This document shows, piece after piece, positions 1 through 7,053 of a DNA stretch of 12,483 nt. Below the pieces are notes generated by a model. That model saw only the letters and a program-made list of their open reading frames with translations. It was not told the origin of the DNA and searched no databases. A program made the translations under genes and the position numbers. Origin of the DNA: JANLQX01 sp031368095 (lineage in GTDB: Bacteria > Actinomycetota > Acidimicrobiia > Acidimicrobiales > JANYDT01); the NCBI GenBank assembly GCA_031368095.1, contig JANLQX010000094.1, forward strand, positions 1-12,483, written 5' to 3'. How positions within the stretch are numbered: position 1 is the stretch's first letter; each line of letters opens with the position of its first letter.

Positions 1-1226
1 CGTCGACGACGGCCGAGCGGACCCATGTGCGCAAGGACTCGGGAGCCACGCTCACCCTGACCGACCCGTCGCTTCTCGCTCCGAAAGCTCCCACGAGTCG
101 GCGCCAGCCCGCGGCGGTGTTTCCGTCGGACGTCGCCGTACTTCTGTACACCTCGGGAACCACGGGAAAGCCGAAGGGCGCCGCGCTCACCCATCGCGGC
201 TTGCTGGCCTCGACCCGCCGCTTGGCCCTTCTTCCGACCGGTTTGCGTCACGACGAAATCGTCATGGCGCTGCCGTTGGCCCACGTGATGGGTTTTGCCG
301 GGTTCCTCGGCGCGCTCACGTCGGGAGTTCCGGCGTTCGTGTTCCCGAGGTTTCGCCCGAACGAGGTGCTCGACACCATCGAGTCACGTCGATCGTCGAT
401 TTTTGTGGGCGTCCCGGCAATGTACCGAATGCTGCTCGAAGCCGGGGCGTCTCAGCGAGACCTCACGTGCGTCAGGGTCTGGATGAGCGGTGCCGATGCG
501 ATGCCTTCGGACCTGGCCCGACAGTTTCAGCGAATGGGGGCCACAGCAACGCTGCCGATCATCGGAGCTTCCGTGGGCGAGGCCTTGTTTGTCGAGGGCT
601 ACGGGATGGTCGAACTCTCTGGCGCCGCAATCATGAAGGTGACGCCGCCGTATGCCGGCGGAGCGTTGACCAAGGCGCGCGGGGCATCACTCCCCGGAGT
701 GAAGACGCGCGTTGTCGATGAGGCCGGCGCCACCGTCCGAATTGGCCAGGTCGGCGAGTTGTTGGTCACCGGGCCTGGCGTGTTGCAGGGATACTTCGGC
801 GACCGGGTTGCCACGACCGCGGCCGTGACCGACGATGGATGGGTGCGGACCGGTGACCTTGTTCGCCGAGGGTTGGCCGGCACCGTGGAATTTGTCGGGC
901 GGGCCAAGGACGTGATCAAGGTTGGCGGGTACTCGGTCTACGCGGCCGAGGTTCAGACCGCTCTTGAGGCCCAACCGGGCGTGGCTGAGGCAGCCGTTAC
1001 CGGGCTACCCGACGCCCGCAAGGGCGAGCAGGTCGCCGCCGCTGTTCGCGTCCTTCCCGGTGCCACCGTGGACGTGAACGTGCTGCGGTCCGCGATGGCC
1101 GAGCTCCTGGCGGCGTACAAGGTCCCCGCGATCATCGTCGTGGTCGACGAGCTGCCCCGAACGACCACTGGCAAGATCAAGCGCTCCGACCTTCGCGACC
1201 TGCTCGCCGACCGCTCGGATCGTTGA
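1..1226 (+). CDS. Acyl-CoA synthetase (AMP-binding, class I adenylate-forming), 5'-truncated by window edge
   Basis: This enzyme activates a carboxylic acid with ATP to an acyl-adenylate and transfers it to CoA in the cytoplasm. The frame is open to the left edge (first whole codon at 3). The GTG at 27 is not a credible start because the ATP-binding loop lies only about 40 codons downstream, whereas it normally sits near residue 150-200 of a 500-residue protein. Visible motifs, numbered from the codon at 27: YTSGTTGKPKG P-loop (41-51), YGMVE (192-196, a variant of the usual YGxTE), TGDL (275-278), hinge GRAKDVIKVGG (291-301), and the C-terminal PRTTTGKIKR with catalytic lysine 383. The C-terminal domain is complete. 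Substrate cannot be read from the sequence; a fatty or branched-chain acid fits the acyl-CoA neighbourhood. It is convergent with the next gene, with 6 bases between the stop codons. Confidence 0.93.
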   Translation, partial: STTAERTHVRKDSGATLTLTDPSLLAPKAPTSRRQPAAVFPSDVAVLLYTSGTTGKPKGAALTHRGLLASTRRLALLPTGLRHDEIVMALPLAHVMGFAGFLGALTSGVPAFVFPRFRPNEVLDTIESRRSSIFVGVPAMYRMLLEAGASQRDLTCVRVWMSGADAMPSDLARQFQRMGATATLPIIGASVGEALFVEGYGMVELSGAAIMKVTPPYAGGALTKARGASLPGVKTRVVDEAGATVRIGQVGELLVTGPGVLQGYFGDRVATTAAVTDDGWVRTGDLVRRGLAGTVEFVGRAKDVIKVGGYSVYAAEVQTALEAQPGVAEAAVTGLPDARKGEQVAAAVRVLPGATVDVNVLRSAMAELLAAYKVPAIIVVVDELPRTTTGKIKRSDLRDLLADRSDR

Positions 1227-1232
1227 CGACGC

Positions 1233-1805
1233 CTACGAGGGCGGTCTGGTCTTCAGCGTGTCGGCGTAGGACACGTTGAGATCGACGATGAGGCGGTCGG
1301 TGTCGCGGTCGGCGGTGGCCGAGTACCGCGCGAGTGGTGCACCGCCGTCGTCGCGGGTGCCGTCGGGGGCATAGACGTCGTCGGTGCACGGATTGACGAA
1401 CACCTTGCGGGCCGCGTCCCAACCGACCGCACAGGTGGACGGCTGACCGGGAGGCAGGGCGTTCATGGCCGCCCAGTCGTCCTTGCCTTCACTGCCGAGG
1501 AGGATCACGGCGAGCGGCAAAGGGCGCTCGTCGCGGACGAGATCGTTGAAGAACAGCGGGCCGTCGACCGCCTGGGCGGTGCGTTTGGCCAGTTGGCGCA
1601 TGACGAAGAGCCGATTGCCGAGGTTGACCTTGTCCGGCCGCTTCGACGCCACGCCGGAGAAGAGCACGAGCACGATGGCGCTCACTCCGAGGGCCACGGC
1701 GACCGCCACGATCATACGGATCGTGTGCGAATTGCGGGATTCGGTGGAGGGAGGACGCCATCCCGGCGGGGTTACCGGGGGCGGTCCTGGGGGTGTGCGA
1801 GCCAC
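1233..1805 (-). CDS. Membrane-anchored Rieske-fold-like protein lacking cluster ligands (hypothetical)
   Basis: A 190-residue protein of unknown function. Seen: a proline-rich cytoplasmic N-terminus (1-25), one hydrophobic helix (about 31-50), then an extracytoplasmic domain of about 135 residues. Around C125-C140 the pattern C-x3-W-x6-F-x2-P-C matches the disulfide cysteines and framework of Rieske proteins (box I CTHxGCxxxW and box II FxCPCHGS) with the same spacing. It is followed by Y145, DG (148-149) and GGAPL (154-158), which resemble the Rieske YDxxGxxxxGPAPxxL tail. However, the positions of the two cysteine and two histidine ligands are not Cys or His (box II reads FVNPCTDD), so no [2Fe-2S] cluster is expected. 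Inference: a redox-dead structural or electron-chain accessory protein, or an unrelated domain that converged. The GTG start at 1805 is chosen because a -10-like TACGGT lies 6 nt upstream, and the divergent B12 gene begins 88 nt away. Confidence 0.8.
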   Translation of the reverse strand: MARTPPGPPPVTPPGWRPPSTESRNSHTIRMIVAVAVALGVSAIVLVLFSGVASKRPDKVNLGNRLFVMRQLAKRTAQAVDGPLFFNDLVRDERPLPLAVILLGSEGKDDWAAMNALPPGQPSTCAVGWDAARKVFVNPCTDDVYAPDGTRDDGGAPLARYSATADRDTDRLIVDLNVSYADTLKTRPPS

Positions 1806-1811
1806 CGCCCC

Positions 1812-1817
1812 ACCGTA
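1812..1817 (-). promoter_or_regulatory. Putative -10 box of a leaderless promoter for the Rieske-like gene
   Basis: Read on the minus strand, TACGGT is followed by 6 nt and then the GTG start at 1805, so the predicted transcription start coincides with the start codon. There is no purine-rich Shine-Dalgarno element at the usual spacing apart from a G-run. No good -35 hexamer was seen. Confidence 0.4.
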
Positions 1818-1878
1818 CCGGGAGCAGCCGACGACGGGCGTTGACCTGCTGGGATTCGTTCCGGTGGGCGTACCGCCG

Positions 1879-1884
1879 TAGGAT
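1879..1884 (+). promoter_or_regulatory. Putative -10 box for the B12-binding subunit gene
   Basis: TAGGAT sits 9 nt before the ATG at 1894, with a weak -35-like TTCGTT at 1855-1860 (18-nt spacer). The same bases contain AGGA, which could alternatively act as a ribosome binding site 10 nt from the start; the sequence does not decide between the two. Confidence 0.35.
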
Positions 1885-1893
1885 CACGTCCCG

Positions 1894-2307
1894 ATGTTGC
1901 GCCGATACCGGGTCGTTGTTGCCAAACCAGGCCTCGATGGCCACGACCGTGGCGCCAAGATCATCGCCCGGGCGCTTCGAGACGCCGGGTTCGAGGTCAT
2001 TTATACCGGCCTTTTCCAGTCACCCGACATGATCGTGGAGACGGTCATTCAAGAAGACGCCGACGCCATCGGCCTGTCGATCCTCTCCGGCGCCCACCGC
2101 ACGCTGTTCCCCCTGGTGATCGAGAAGCTCCGCAGTCGCGACGTCGACGATGTCGTGATCTTCGGCGGCGGCATCATTCCCGAGGCCGACATTGCGCTGC
2201 TGAAGAGCCAGGGCGTGGCCGAACTCTTCACCCCGGGCGCGCCGCTCGACACGATCACCACTTGGCTGGAAACCACGCTCGATGAGCGTGAGCGTCAGCT
2301 CGCTTAG
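1894..2307 (+). CDS. Stand-alone cobalamin-binding subunit, methylmalonyl-CoA mutase C-terminal type
   Basis: A 137-residue B12-binding Rossmann domain matching the C-terminal domain of methylmalonyl-CoA mutase. The base-off/His-on motif DGHDRG is present near residues 15-20 (after KPGL), followed by the typical LFQSPDMIVETVIQE region, SILSGAH (about 63-69) and GGGIIPEAD (about 90-98). The histidine of DGHDRG is the expected lower cobalt ligand. The length equals the domain alone, so this is either the small subunit of a split mutase or part of a related acyl-CoA mutase (isobutyryl- or ethylmalonyl-type); the catalytic TIM-barrel subunit is not in the window. It lies 44 bases before sucC on the same strand, so its likely product, succinyl-CoA, is the substrate of the next two genes. 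ATG at 1894 is the natural start because the conserved domain begins immediately. Confidence 0.93.
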   Translation: MLRRYRVVVAKPGLDGHDRGAKIIARALRDAGFEVIYTGLFQSPDMIVETVIQEDADAIGLSILSGAHRTLFPLVIEKLRSRDVDDVVIFGGGIIPEADIALLKSQGVAELFTPGAPLDTITTWLETTLDERERQLA

Positions 2308-2338
2308 TCCCCTTCTGCCGTACCCCTTTCGCCTCACC

Positions 2339-2344
2339 GAGGAG
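2339..2344 (+). promoter_or_regulatory. Ribosome binding site of sucC
   Basis: GAGGAG lies 7 nt before the TTG at 2352. It is the clearest Shine-Dalgarno sequence in the window and decides the non-ATG start of sucC. Confidence 0.75.
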
Positions 2345-2351
2345 CCTTCCG

Positions 2352-3494
<1,143 letters not shown>

Positions 3495-3518
3495 GTCAAC
3501 GTAGCAATCGTTCAAAGT

Positions 3519-3524
3519 AGAAAG
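3519..3524 (+). promoter_or_regulatory. Weak ribosome binding site of sucD
   Basis: AGAAAG, 11 nt before the ATG at 3536, in an unusually A-rich 41-base spacer between sucC and sucD. Confidence 0.4.
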
Positions 3525-3535
3525 TACACATACAA

Positions 3536-4432
3536 ATGAGCATCTTCGTTGACGAAACCACCAAGGTCATCGTGCAGGGCCTGACCGGCGGGCAGGGCAA
3601 GTACCACGGGCTGCGGAACAAGGCCTACGGCACGCTCGTCGTCGGCGGCGTCACGCCCGGTAAGGGTGGCACCGACGTCGAAGGCATCCCGGTGTTCAAC
3701 ACCGTCGCCGAAGCTGTAGCCGCCACCGGCGCAACCGCGTCGTTCATCGCCGTGCCTCCGAAGGCCGCGTCGGCCGCCATCGTCGAGGCCGCCGCCGCCG
3801 GCATCGCGTTCATCGTCTGCATCACCGAAGGCATCCCGGCCCAGGACGAGGCCAAGACGTACAACCTGCTGAAGCGTGACTACCCCAACACTCGCCTGCT
3901 CGGCCCGAACTGTCCCGGCATCATCAGCCCCGGGCGTTGCAACATCGGGATCACCTCAGGTGATATCGCTCTGGCGCCCCAGGAAGGCAAGCCGGCCGTC
4001 GGCATCGTGAGTCGCTCCGGCACGCTCACCTATCAGGCGTTGTACGAGTTGAAGCAGCTCGGCATCGGCGTGTCCACGTGCGTTGGCATCGGTGGCGATC
4101 CCGTTCCCGGTACAGCGTTCATCGACGCGCTCGAGGCGTTCCAGAACGATCCTGAGACCAAGGCAATCATCATGATCGGCGAGATCGGCGGAACCGGCGA
4201 GGAAGAGGCGGCCGAGTTCATCAAGGCCCACGTGACCAAGCCGATGAGTGCCTACATTGCGGGCGTCACGGCGCCGGCGGGGAAGAAGATGGGCCATGCC
4301 GGCGCCATCGTCTCCGGCGGCAAGGGTACGGCCCAGGGCAAGATGGACGCCCTCGCCGCCGCCGGCGTCAAGATCGGCCTCAATCCCACCGAGGCGGGCT
4401 CGCTCATGGCGGAGATCGTCAAGGGCCTGTAG
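3536..4432 (+). CDS. sucD: Succinyl-CoA synthetase (succinate-CoA ligase), alpha subunit
   Basis: The CoA-binding and phosphohistidine-carrying partner of SucC in the alpha/beta succinyl-CoA synthetase. The 298-residue product has family length. The N-terminal Rossmann domain has the CoA-binding loop GLTGGQGKYH (15-24) and the following YGTLVVGGVTPGKGG. GPNCPG (123-128) is the usual CoA-contacting loop, and VGIVSRSGTLTYQA (155-168) opens the second domain. The phosphorylated active-site histidine is H254 in GHAGAIVSGG. Relative to the E. coli protein there are a few extra residues around 140-150 before the second domain. It follows sucC by 41 nt, so the pair forms the usual sucCD unit. No residue needed for activity appears to be missing. 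Confidence 0.98.
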   Translation: MSIFVDETTKVIVQGLTGGQGKYHGLRNKAYGTLVVGGVTPGKGGTDVEGIPVFNTVAEAVAATGATASFIAVPPKAASAAIVEAAAAGIAFIVCITEGIPAQDEAKTYNLLKRDYPNTRLLGPNCPGIISPGRCNIGITSGDIALAPQEGKPAVGIVSRSGTLTYQALYELKQLGIGVSTCVGIGGDPVPGTAFIDALEAFQNDPETKAIIMIGEIGGTGEEEAAEFIKAHVTKPMSAYIAGVTAPAGKKMGHAGAIVSGGKGTAQGKMDALAAAGVKIGLNPTEAGSLMAEIVKGL

Positions 4433-4461
4433 TTGGGGTAGGCAGGGAGCCCTCGCAGGCG

Positions 4462-4467
4462 TACGCT
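4462..4467 (+). promoter_or_regulatory. Putative -10 box of the lipoprotein gene
   Basis: TACGCT lies 7 nt before the ATG at 4475, with no Shine-Dalgarno sequence, which is consistent with a leaderless transcript. It overlaps a GCGTACGC palindrome. No -35 at acceptable spacing (nearest TTGGGG at 4433-4438 is 23 nt away). Confidence 0.35.
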
Positions 4468-4474
4468 TTCTCTC

Positions 4475-4882
4475 ATGGAACACGTCACGCCCCGGTTGCT
4501 TGCCATCTGGCTGGTCGGCGCCCTCGCCCTTTCGCTCGCCGTCGTCGGCTGCGGAACCATCACGTCACAGGACCCGCCGCTCAATCGGTTGGCGTCGACG
4601 GGTACGGTGACGCCGAAGGACATGTCGGATGCGTACTCGGCGCTCCTCAAGCCATGCAAAATGTCCAACGGCGGCGCCGGCCTGAAGTTCGACGACCTGT
4701 GCCTCCCGGCGCCGCCGGCGGGTTGGACCACGGGCAAGGCATTCACGATGTCCCGAGACCGCAACGGCAAGTGGAAGCCGGTCGACCGCAACATCGTCAT
4801 CCAACCGGCCTCGTTCCTGACGCTGCCCGACACCCGTGAGTGTCGTCCGTCGATTCTTGAAACTGAAGCCGTCCAGGTCTAA
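4475..4882 (+). CDS. Small predicted lipoprotein, unknown function
   Basis: A 135-residue secreted protein that I do not recognise. It starts MEHVTPR, followed by a hydrophobic stretch (about 8-24) ending in the lipobox VVGC, so cleavage before C26 and lipid attachment outside the cytoplasmic membrane are expected. The mature part is about 110 residues with three further cysteines (C61, C76, C123), one tryptophan-rich turn (PAGWTTGKAF) and no recognisable domain. C61 and C76 could form a disulfide, leaving C123 free (inference). It sits 42 nt after sucD on the same strand, with its own possible promoter, and 43 nt before a tRNA gene. A functional link to succinyl-CoA synthetase is not supported. 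Confidence that it is a real gene rests on the signal sequence and the lack of any competing frame. Confidence 0.72.
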   Translation: MEHVTPRLLAIWLVGALALSLAVVGCGTITSQDPPLNRLASTGTVTPKDMSDAYSALLKPCKMSNGGAGLKFDDLCLPAPPAGWTTGKAFTMSRDRNGKWKPVDRNIVIQPASFLTLPDTRECRPSILETEAVQV

Positions 4883-4909
4883 CCAGCGACGACCGACGGA
4901 CGCTGCCCC

Positions 4910-4915
4910 TACGAT
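4910..4915 (+). promoter_or_regulatory. Putative -10 box of the tRNA-Ser gene
   Basis: TACGAT lies 10 nt before the first base of the mature tRNA, which would give a 5' leader of a few nucleotides for RNase P. No convincing -35 hexamer was found. Confidence 0.4.
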
Positions 4916-4925
4916 GGGCGGCCCT

Positions 4926-5012
4926 GGAAGGGTGACAGAGCGGCCGAATGTAACGGTCTTGAAAACCGTCGGGTGATGAGCCCCGTGGGTTCAAATCCCA
5001 CCCCTTCCGCCA
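4926..5012 (+). tRNA. tRNA-Ser (anticodon UGA), CCA encoded
   Basis: An 87-nt class II tRNA. The acceptor stem GGAAGGG (4926-4932) pairs with CCCTTCC (5002-5008), followed by discriminator G and encoded CCA (5010-5012). The anticodon stem ACGGT/ACCGT (4953-4957, 4965-4969) encloses the loop CTTGAAA with anticodon TGA at 4960-4962, which reads UCA codons. The T arm is GTGGG-TTCAAAT-CCCAC (4985-5001). The long variable arm between the anticodon and T stems is the serine hallmark, together with discriminator G. All stems are intact. Confidence 0.97.
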
Positions 5013-5014
5013 AC

Positions 5015-5060
5015 GAGCCGGGTCGACGCGAAAGCGCCGGCCCGGCGTCGCGTTGGGCTC
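5015..5060 (+). other. Stem-loop immediately 3' of tRNA-Ser
   Basis: GAGCC (5015-5019) pairs with GGCTC (5056-5060). After a 4/5-nt internal loop, CGACGC (5024-5029) pairs with GCGTCG (5045-5050), closing a 15-nt loop. An alternative pairing, GCCGGG (5017-5022) with CCCGGC (5041-5046), excludes this one. It begins 2 nt after the encoded CCA, so it could mark the tRNA 3' trailer or terminate transcription, although no T-run follows. Confidence 0.5.
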
Positions 5061-5071
5061 CGGGTCCGTCG

Positions 5072-5118
5072 GAGTTTGGTCACCGGTGCTCGCTGGGAGC
5101 GCACCTGGTACCAAACTC
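5072..5118 (+). terminator. Strong 17-bp-stem hairpin between tRNA-Ser and the MgtE-like gene; possible U-less terminator
   Basis: GAGTTTGGT (5072-5080) pairs perfectly with ACCAAACTC (5110-5118). The stem continues through ACC/GGT (5082-5084, 5107-5109) and GGTGC/GCACC (5085-5089, 5101-5105), with single bulges at C5081 and T5106 and an 11-nt loop. No poly-T follows. It ends 53 nt before the next start codon and upstream of that gene's predicted -10 box, so it more likely ends or processes the upstream transcript than acts as a leader. Function is inferred. Confidence 0.5.
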
Positions 5119-5159
5119 GGTCTCGTGCTTTGTGCGTCGGGGCTGGTCGGCTCGGGAAC

Positions 5160-5165
5160 TAGGTT
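5160..5165 (+). promoter_or_regulatory. Putative -10 box of a leaderless promoter for the PRC/MgtE-N/CBS gene
   Basis: TAGGTT is followed by exactly 6 nt and then the GTG at 5172, so the predicted transcription start falls on the start codon. The G-run between them is too close to serve as a normal Shine-Dalgarno site. No clear -35. Confidence 0.4.
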
Positions 5166-5171
5166 CGGGGT

Positions 5172-6377
5172 GTGAGCGGAGCGCCTGTCTTTGTCACCCG
5201 CATGATCGGGTTGGAGATCCTGACGAACGACGGCGCGCCCGTCGGTCGGATCGTCGACGTGGTCGTGGGGTACCCGGGCCCGGATATGCCACCGCCGGTG
5301 TTGGGTCTGGTGGCCACGATTCAACGTCGCCAGATCTTCGTCAATGCCAACCGCATCGCCGAGATCGACGGTGGAGGCGTGCGGCTGCACTCCGGAACCG
5401 TCGACCTCCAGCGGTTCCGTCTGCGTGACGGCGAGAAGCTGGTGGCGTCTGACATCCTCGATCGCCGAGTCGGTCGCGAACTGGTCAACGACCTCGCCCT
5501 TCGTCCATCGCCGAACGGTACGCGCGCCTGGGAAGTGTCCGGTGTCTCGCTGTCGGCACCAGGGGTGCTTCGCCGTCGCCGTACAGGCCGCCTTGCGGGG
5601 TGGGACACGGTGCGCGAATTCTTCGGCGGCGTTGACCTGGTCACCCAGCAGGTCTCGGAACTTCGCGAGATGCATCCGGCCGACGCCGCCACCCAAATGG
5701 CGGCGCTCGACGAGCAGGAGCGCAACGCTGTCGCCGACGCGATGAACGACGAAGATCTTGCTGATCTCCTCGTCGAACTCCCCGAAAACGAAGCGGCGGC
5801 GATGATCGAACACCTCGACTCCGAGCGCGCCGCCGACGTGCTCGAAGAGATGGACATCGACGATGCCGTCGACGTGCTGGCCGAGTTGGCGCCCCGCAAG
5901 CGTGAGGAGCTACTGGCTGACATGGACCCGGAGGAGTCGGCCGAGATCCGTCGCCTCATGGCCTATCTGCCGGACACGGCCGGCGGTCTGATGAACCCGG
6001 ACCCGCTGATCTTTGCCGCCGACGCCACCGTGGCCGAGGCGCTCGCTCGGATCCGCAACCCCGACCTTCCTGCCGCCGAAGCGGCTCATGTCTTCGTCTG
6101 CGAGGCACCCCACGAGACCCCCACCGGTCGGTACCTCGGCCCGGTCGGATACCAGCGCCTGCTGCGCGAACCGCCGGCCACGCCGCTCGGTCGCTGCCTC
6201 GACGATCAGCCGGAGTTTGTCCCGCCCGACCTCGCTACGGCCCAGATTGCGCGGCGCCTTGCGTCCTACGACGTGGTCGCCGTGCCGGTATGCGATGCCC
6301 AGGGTCGCCTGCTCGGCGCGGTGTCGGTCGATGACGTGCTCGACCATCTGCTGCCCGATGGTTGGCGGCGGCGATGA
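5172..6377 (+). CDS. Soluble PRC-barrel / MgtE N-domain / CBS protein
   Basis: A 401-residue cytoplasmic protein that carries the regulatory half of an MgtE magnesium transporter without the membrane half. In order: a PRC-barrel-like domain (about 8-85, with ILTNDGAPVGRIVDVVV), a second PRC-like segment (about 92-130), an acidic helical MgtE N-domain (about 150-265) and the junction motif YLPDTAGGLM (265-274) that in MgtE joins the N-domain to the CBS pair, then a CBS pair (about 275-398). No transmembrane segment exists; the protein stops after the second CBS motif. In MgtE these domains sense Mg2+; here a magnesium- or nucleotide-sensing regulatory role is inferred. It is followed after 49 nt by a DUF1003 membrane protein, an arrangement I recall from other actinobacteria. 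It is often annotated 'magnesium transporter', which the lack of a pore contradicts. Confidence 0.9.
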   Translation: MSGAPVFVTRMIGLEILTNDGAPVGRIVDVVVGYPGPDMPPPVLGLVATIQRRQIFVNANRIAEIDGGGVRLHSGTVDLQRFRLRDGEKLVASDILDRRVGRELVNDLALRPSPNGTRAWEVSGVSLSAPGVLRRRRTGRLAGWDTVREFFGGVDLVTQQVSELREMHPADAATQMAALDEQERNAVADAMNDEDLADLLVELPENEAAAMIEHLDSERAADVLEEMDIDDAVDVLAELAPRKREELLADMDPEESAEIRRLMAYLPDTAGGLMNPDPLIFAADATVAEALARIRNPDLPAAEAAHVFVCEAPHETPTGRYLGPVGYQRLLREPPATPLGRCLDDQPEFVPPDLATAQIARRLASYDVVAVPVCDAQGRLLGAVSVDDVLDHLLPDGWRRR

Positions 6378-6414
6378 TGAGCGTGTTGTGTGACGATCGG
6401 TCGCGACCGGGTGC

Positions 6415-6421
6415 GGAGAGG
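6415..6421 (+). promoter_or_regulatory. Ribosome binding site of the DUF1003 gene
   Basis: GGAGAGG ends 5 nt before the GTG at 6427 and supports that start. The presence of a real Shine-Dalgarno here fits a downstream operon gene. Confidence 0.65.
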
Positions 6422-6426
6422 CGGCG

Positions 6427-7002
6427 GTGAAGAAGTTCCGGCCGGCTCGCTCTCCTCGGCCGGCGCGTCCGGAGAAGGAATCGCGCTTCGGGCGCCGCAG
6501 CACCATTGACCTCTCGGTACCGCGCCAGAGAGGTTTGCGCCTCGGCGTGCACTACGACACGGAAACCTTCGGACGATTCTCCGAAGGCATTGCCCGGTTC
6601 ATCGGCACGGCGCGATTTCTGGTGTTTCAGTCGGCCTTCATCGTGTGCTGGATCATCTGGAACCTGGCGGCACCGCCCTCGTTGCAGTTCGACCCGTACG
6701 ACCGCGGGCTCGTCCTGCTCACCCTCGTCCTGTCGTTGCAGGCGGCGTATGCGGCGCCGCTGATCCTTCTCGCTCAGAACCGTCAGGCCGATCGCGATCG
6801 GGTCACGACCGAGCGTGATCGGGGCACGTCGCTGCGGACCCAGGCCGACACGGAGTTCCTCGCCCGCGAACTCGTGTCGATCCGCCTTTCGCTGTCCGAC
6901 GTGGTGACGACCGACGAGTTGGAGAAAGCCATCGACAAGGCGGTGGACCGTGCCGTGCTTCGCTATGCCGAACTCCGTCGGGCCCAGGGCGAGTCGGCCT
7001 AG
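6427..7002 (+). CDS. DUF1003 family membrane protein
   Basis: A 191-residue inner-membrane protein of unknown function. After a basic, disordered N-terminus (1-40) come two transmembrane helices, about 61-79 and 94-116, separated by the short loop APPSLQFDPYDRG. The stretch ARFIGTARFLVFQSAF, the WNLAAPPS turn and the QAAYAAPLILLAQNRQADRDR segment are diagnostic of DUF1003. The C-terminal third (about 118-190) is charged, probably helical and cytoplasmic (ADTEFLARELVSIRLSL). The GTG start is supported by GGAGAGG at 5 nt. It lies 49 nt after the PRC/MgtE-N/CBS gene and is likely co-transcribed with it, suggesting that the soluble sensor and this membrane protein act together (inference). The following gene has its own promoter. 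Confidence 0.93.
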   Translation: MKKFRPARSPRPARPEKESRFGRRSTIDLSVPRQRGLRLGVHYDTETFGRFSEGIARFIGTARFLVFQSAFIVCWIIWNLAAPPSLQFDPYDRGLVLLTLVLSLQAAYAAPLILLAQNRQADRDRVTTERDRGTSLRTQADTEFLARELVSIRLSLSDVVTTDELEKAIDKAVDRAVLRYAELRRAQGESA

Positions 7003-7014
7003 GGCTGCGTCCGT

Positions 7015-7044
7015 TTGCCTAGGTGTGATCCTGGGCCCTACGGT
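7015..7044 (+). promoter_or_regulatory. Promoter of the acyl-CoA carboxylase operon
   Basis: A -35-like TTGCCT (7015-7020) and a -10-like TACGGT (7039-7044) are separated by 18 nt, ending 9 nt before the ATG at 7054. It is the best two-box sigma-70-type promoter seen in the window. The TTG at 7015 is in frame with the downstream gene but is better explained as the -35 box than as a start codon. The transcript would be leaderless or nearly so. Confidence 0.5.
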
Positions 7045-7053
7045 CGTCGAACG

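Noticed and set aside
27..29. GTG at 27 as a true start of the acyl-CoA synthetase
   Set aside because: The frame is open to the window edge and about 120 or more N-terminal residues of the family would be missing; the gene is cut by the window, not short.
1841..1846. TTGACC as a -35 box for the B12 subunit gene
   Set aside because: The nearest plausible -10 (TAGGAT at 1879) is 32 nt away, too far for a sigma-70 promoter.
4462..4474. GCGTACGC followed by TTTCTCT as an intrinsic terminator of sucD
   Set aside because: The palindrome has no room for a loop and the tract is not a T-run; it is better read as a -10 region of the lipoprotein gene.
4797..5813. A 338-codon minus-strand open frame running antisense through tRNA-Ser
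   Set aside because: Its GWDLNPRGSSPDGFQDRYIRPLCHPS-like segment is simply the translated complement of the serine tRNA, a well-known source of spurious proteins; the rest is antisense to the PRC/MgtE-N/CBS gene.
7015..7053. TTG at 7015 as start of the carboxyltransferase
   Set aside because: The 13 added residues show no family similarity, and the bases form a -35/-10 pair for the ATG at 7054.
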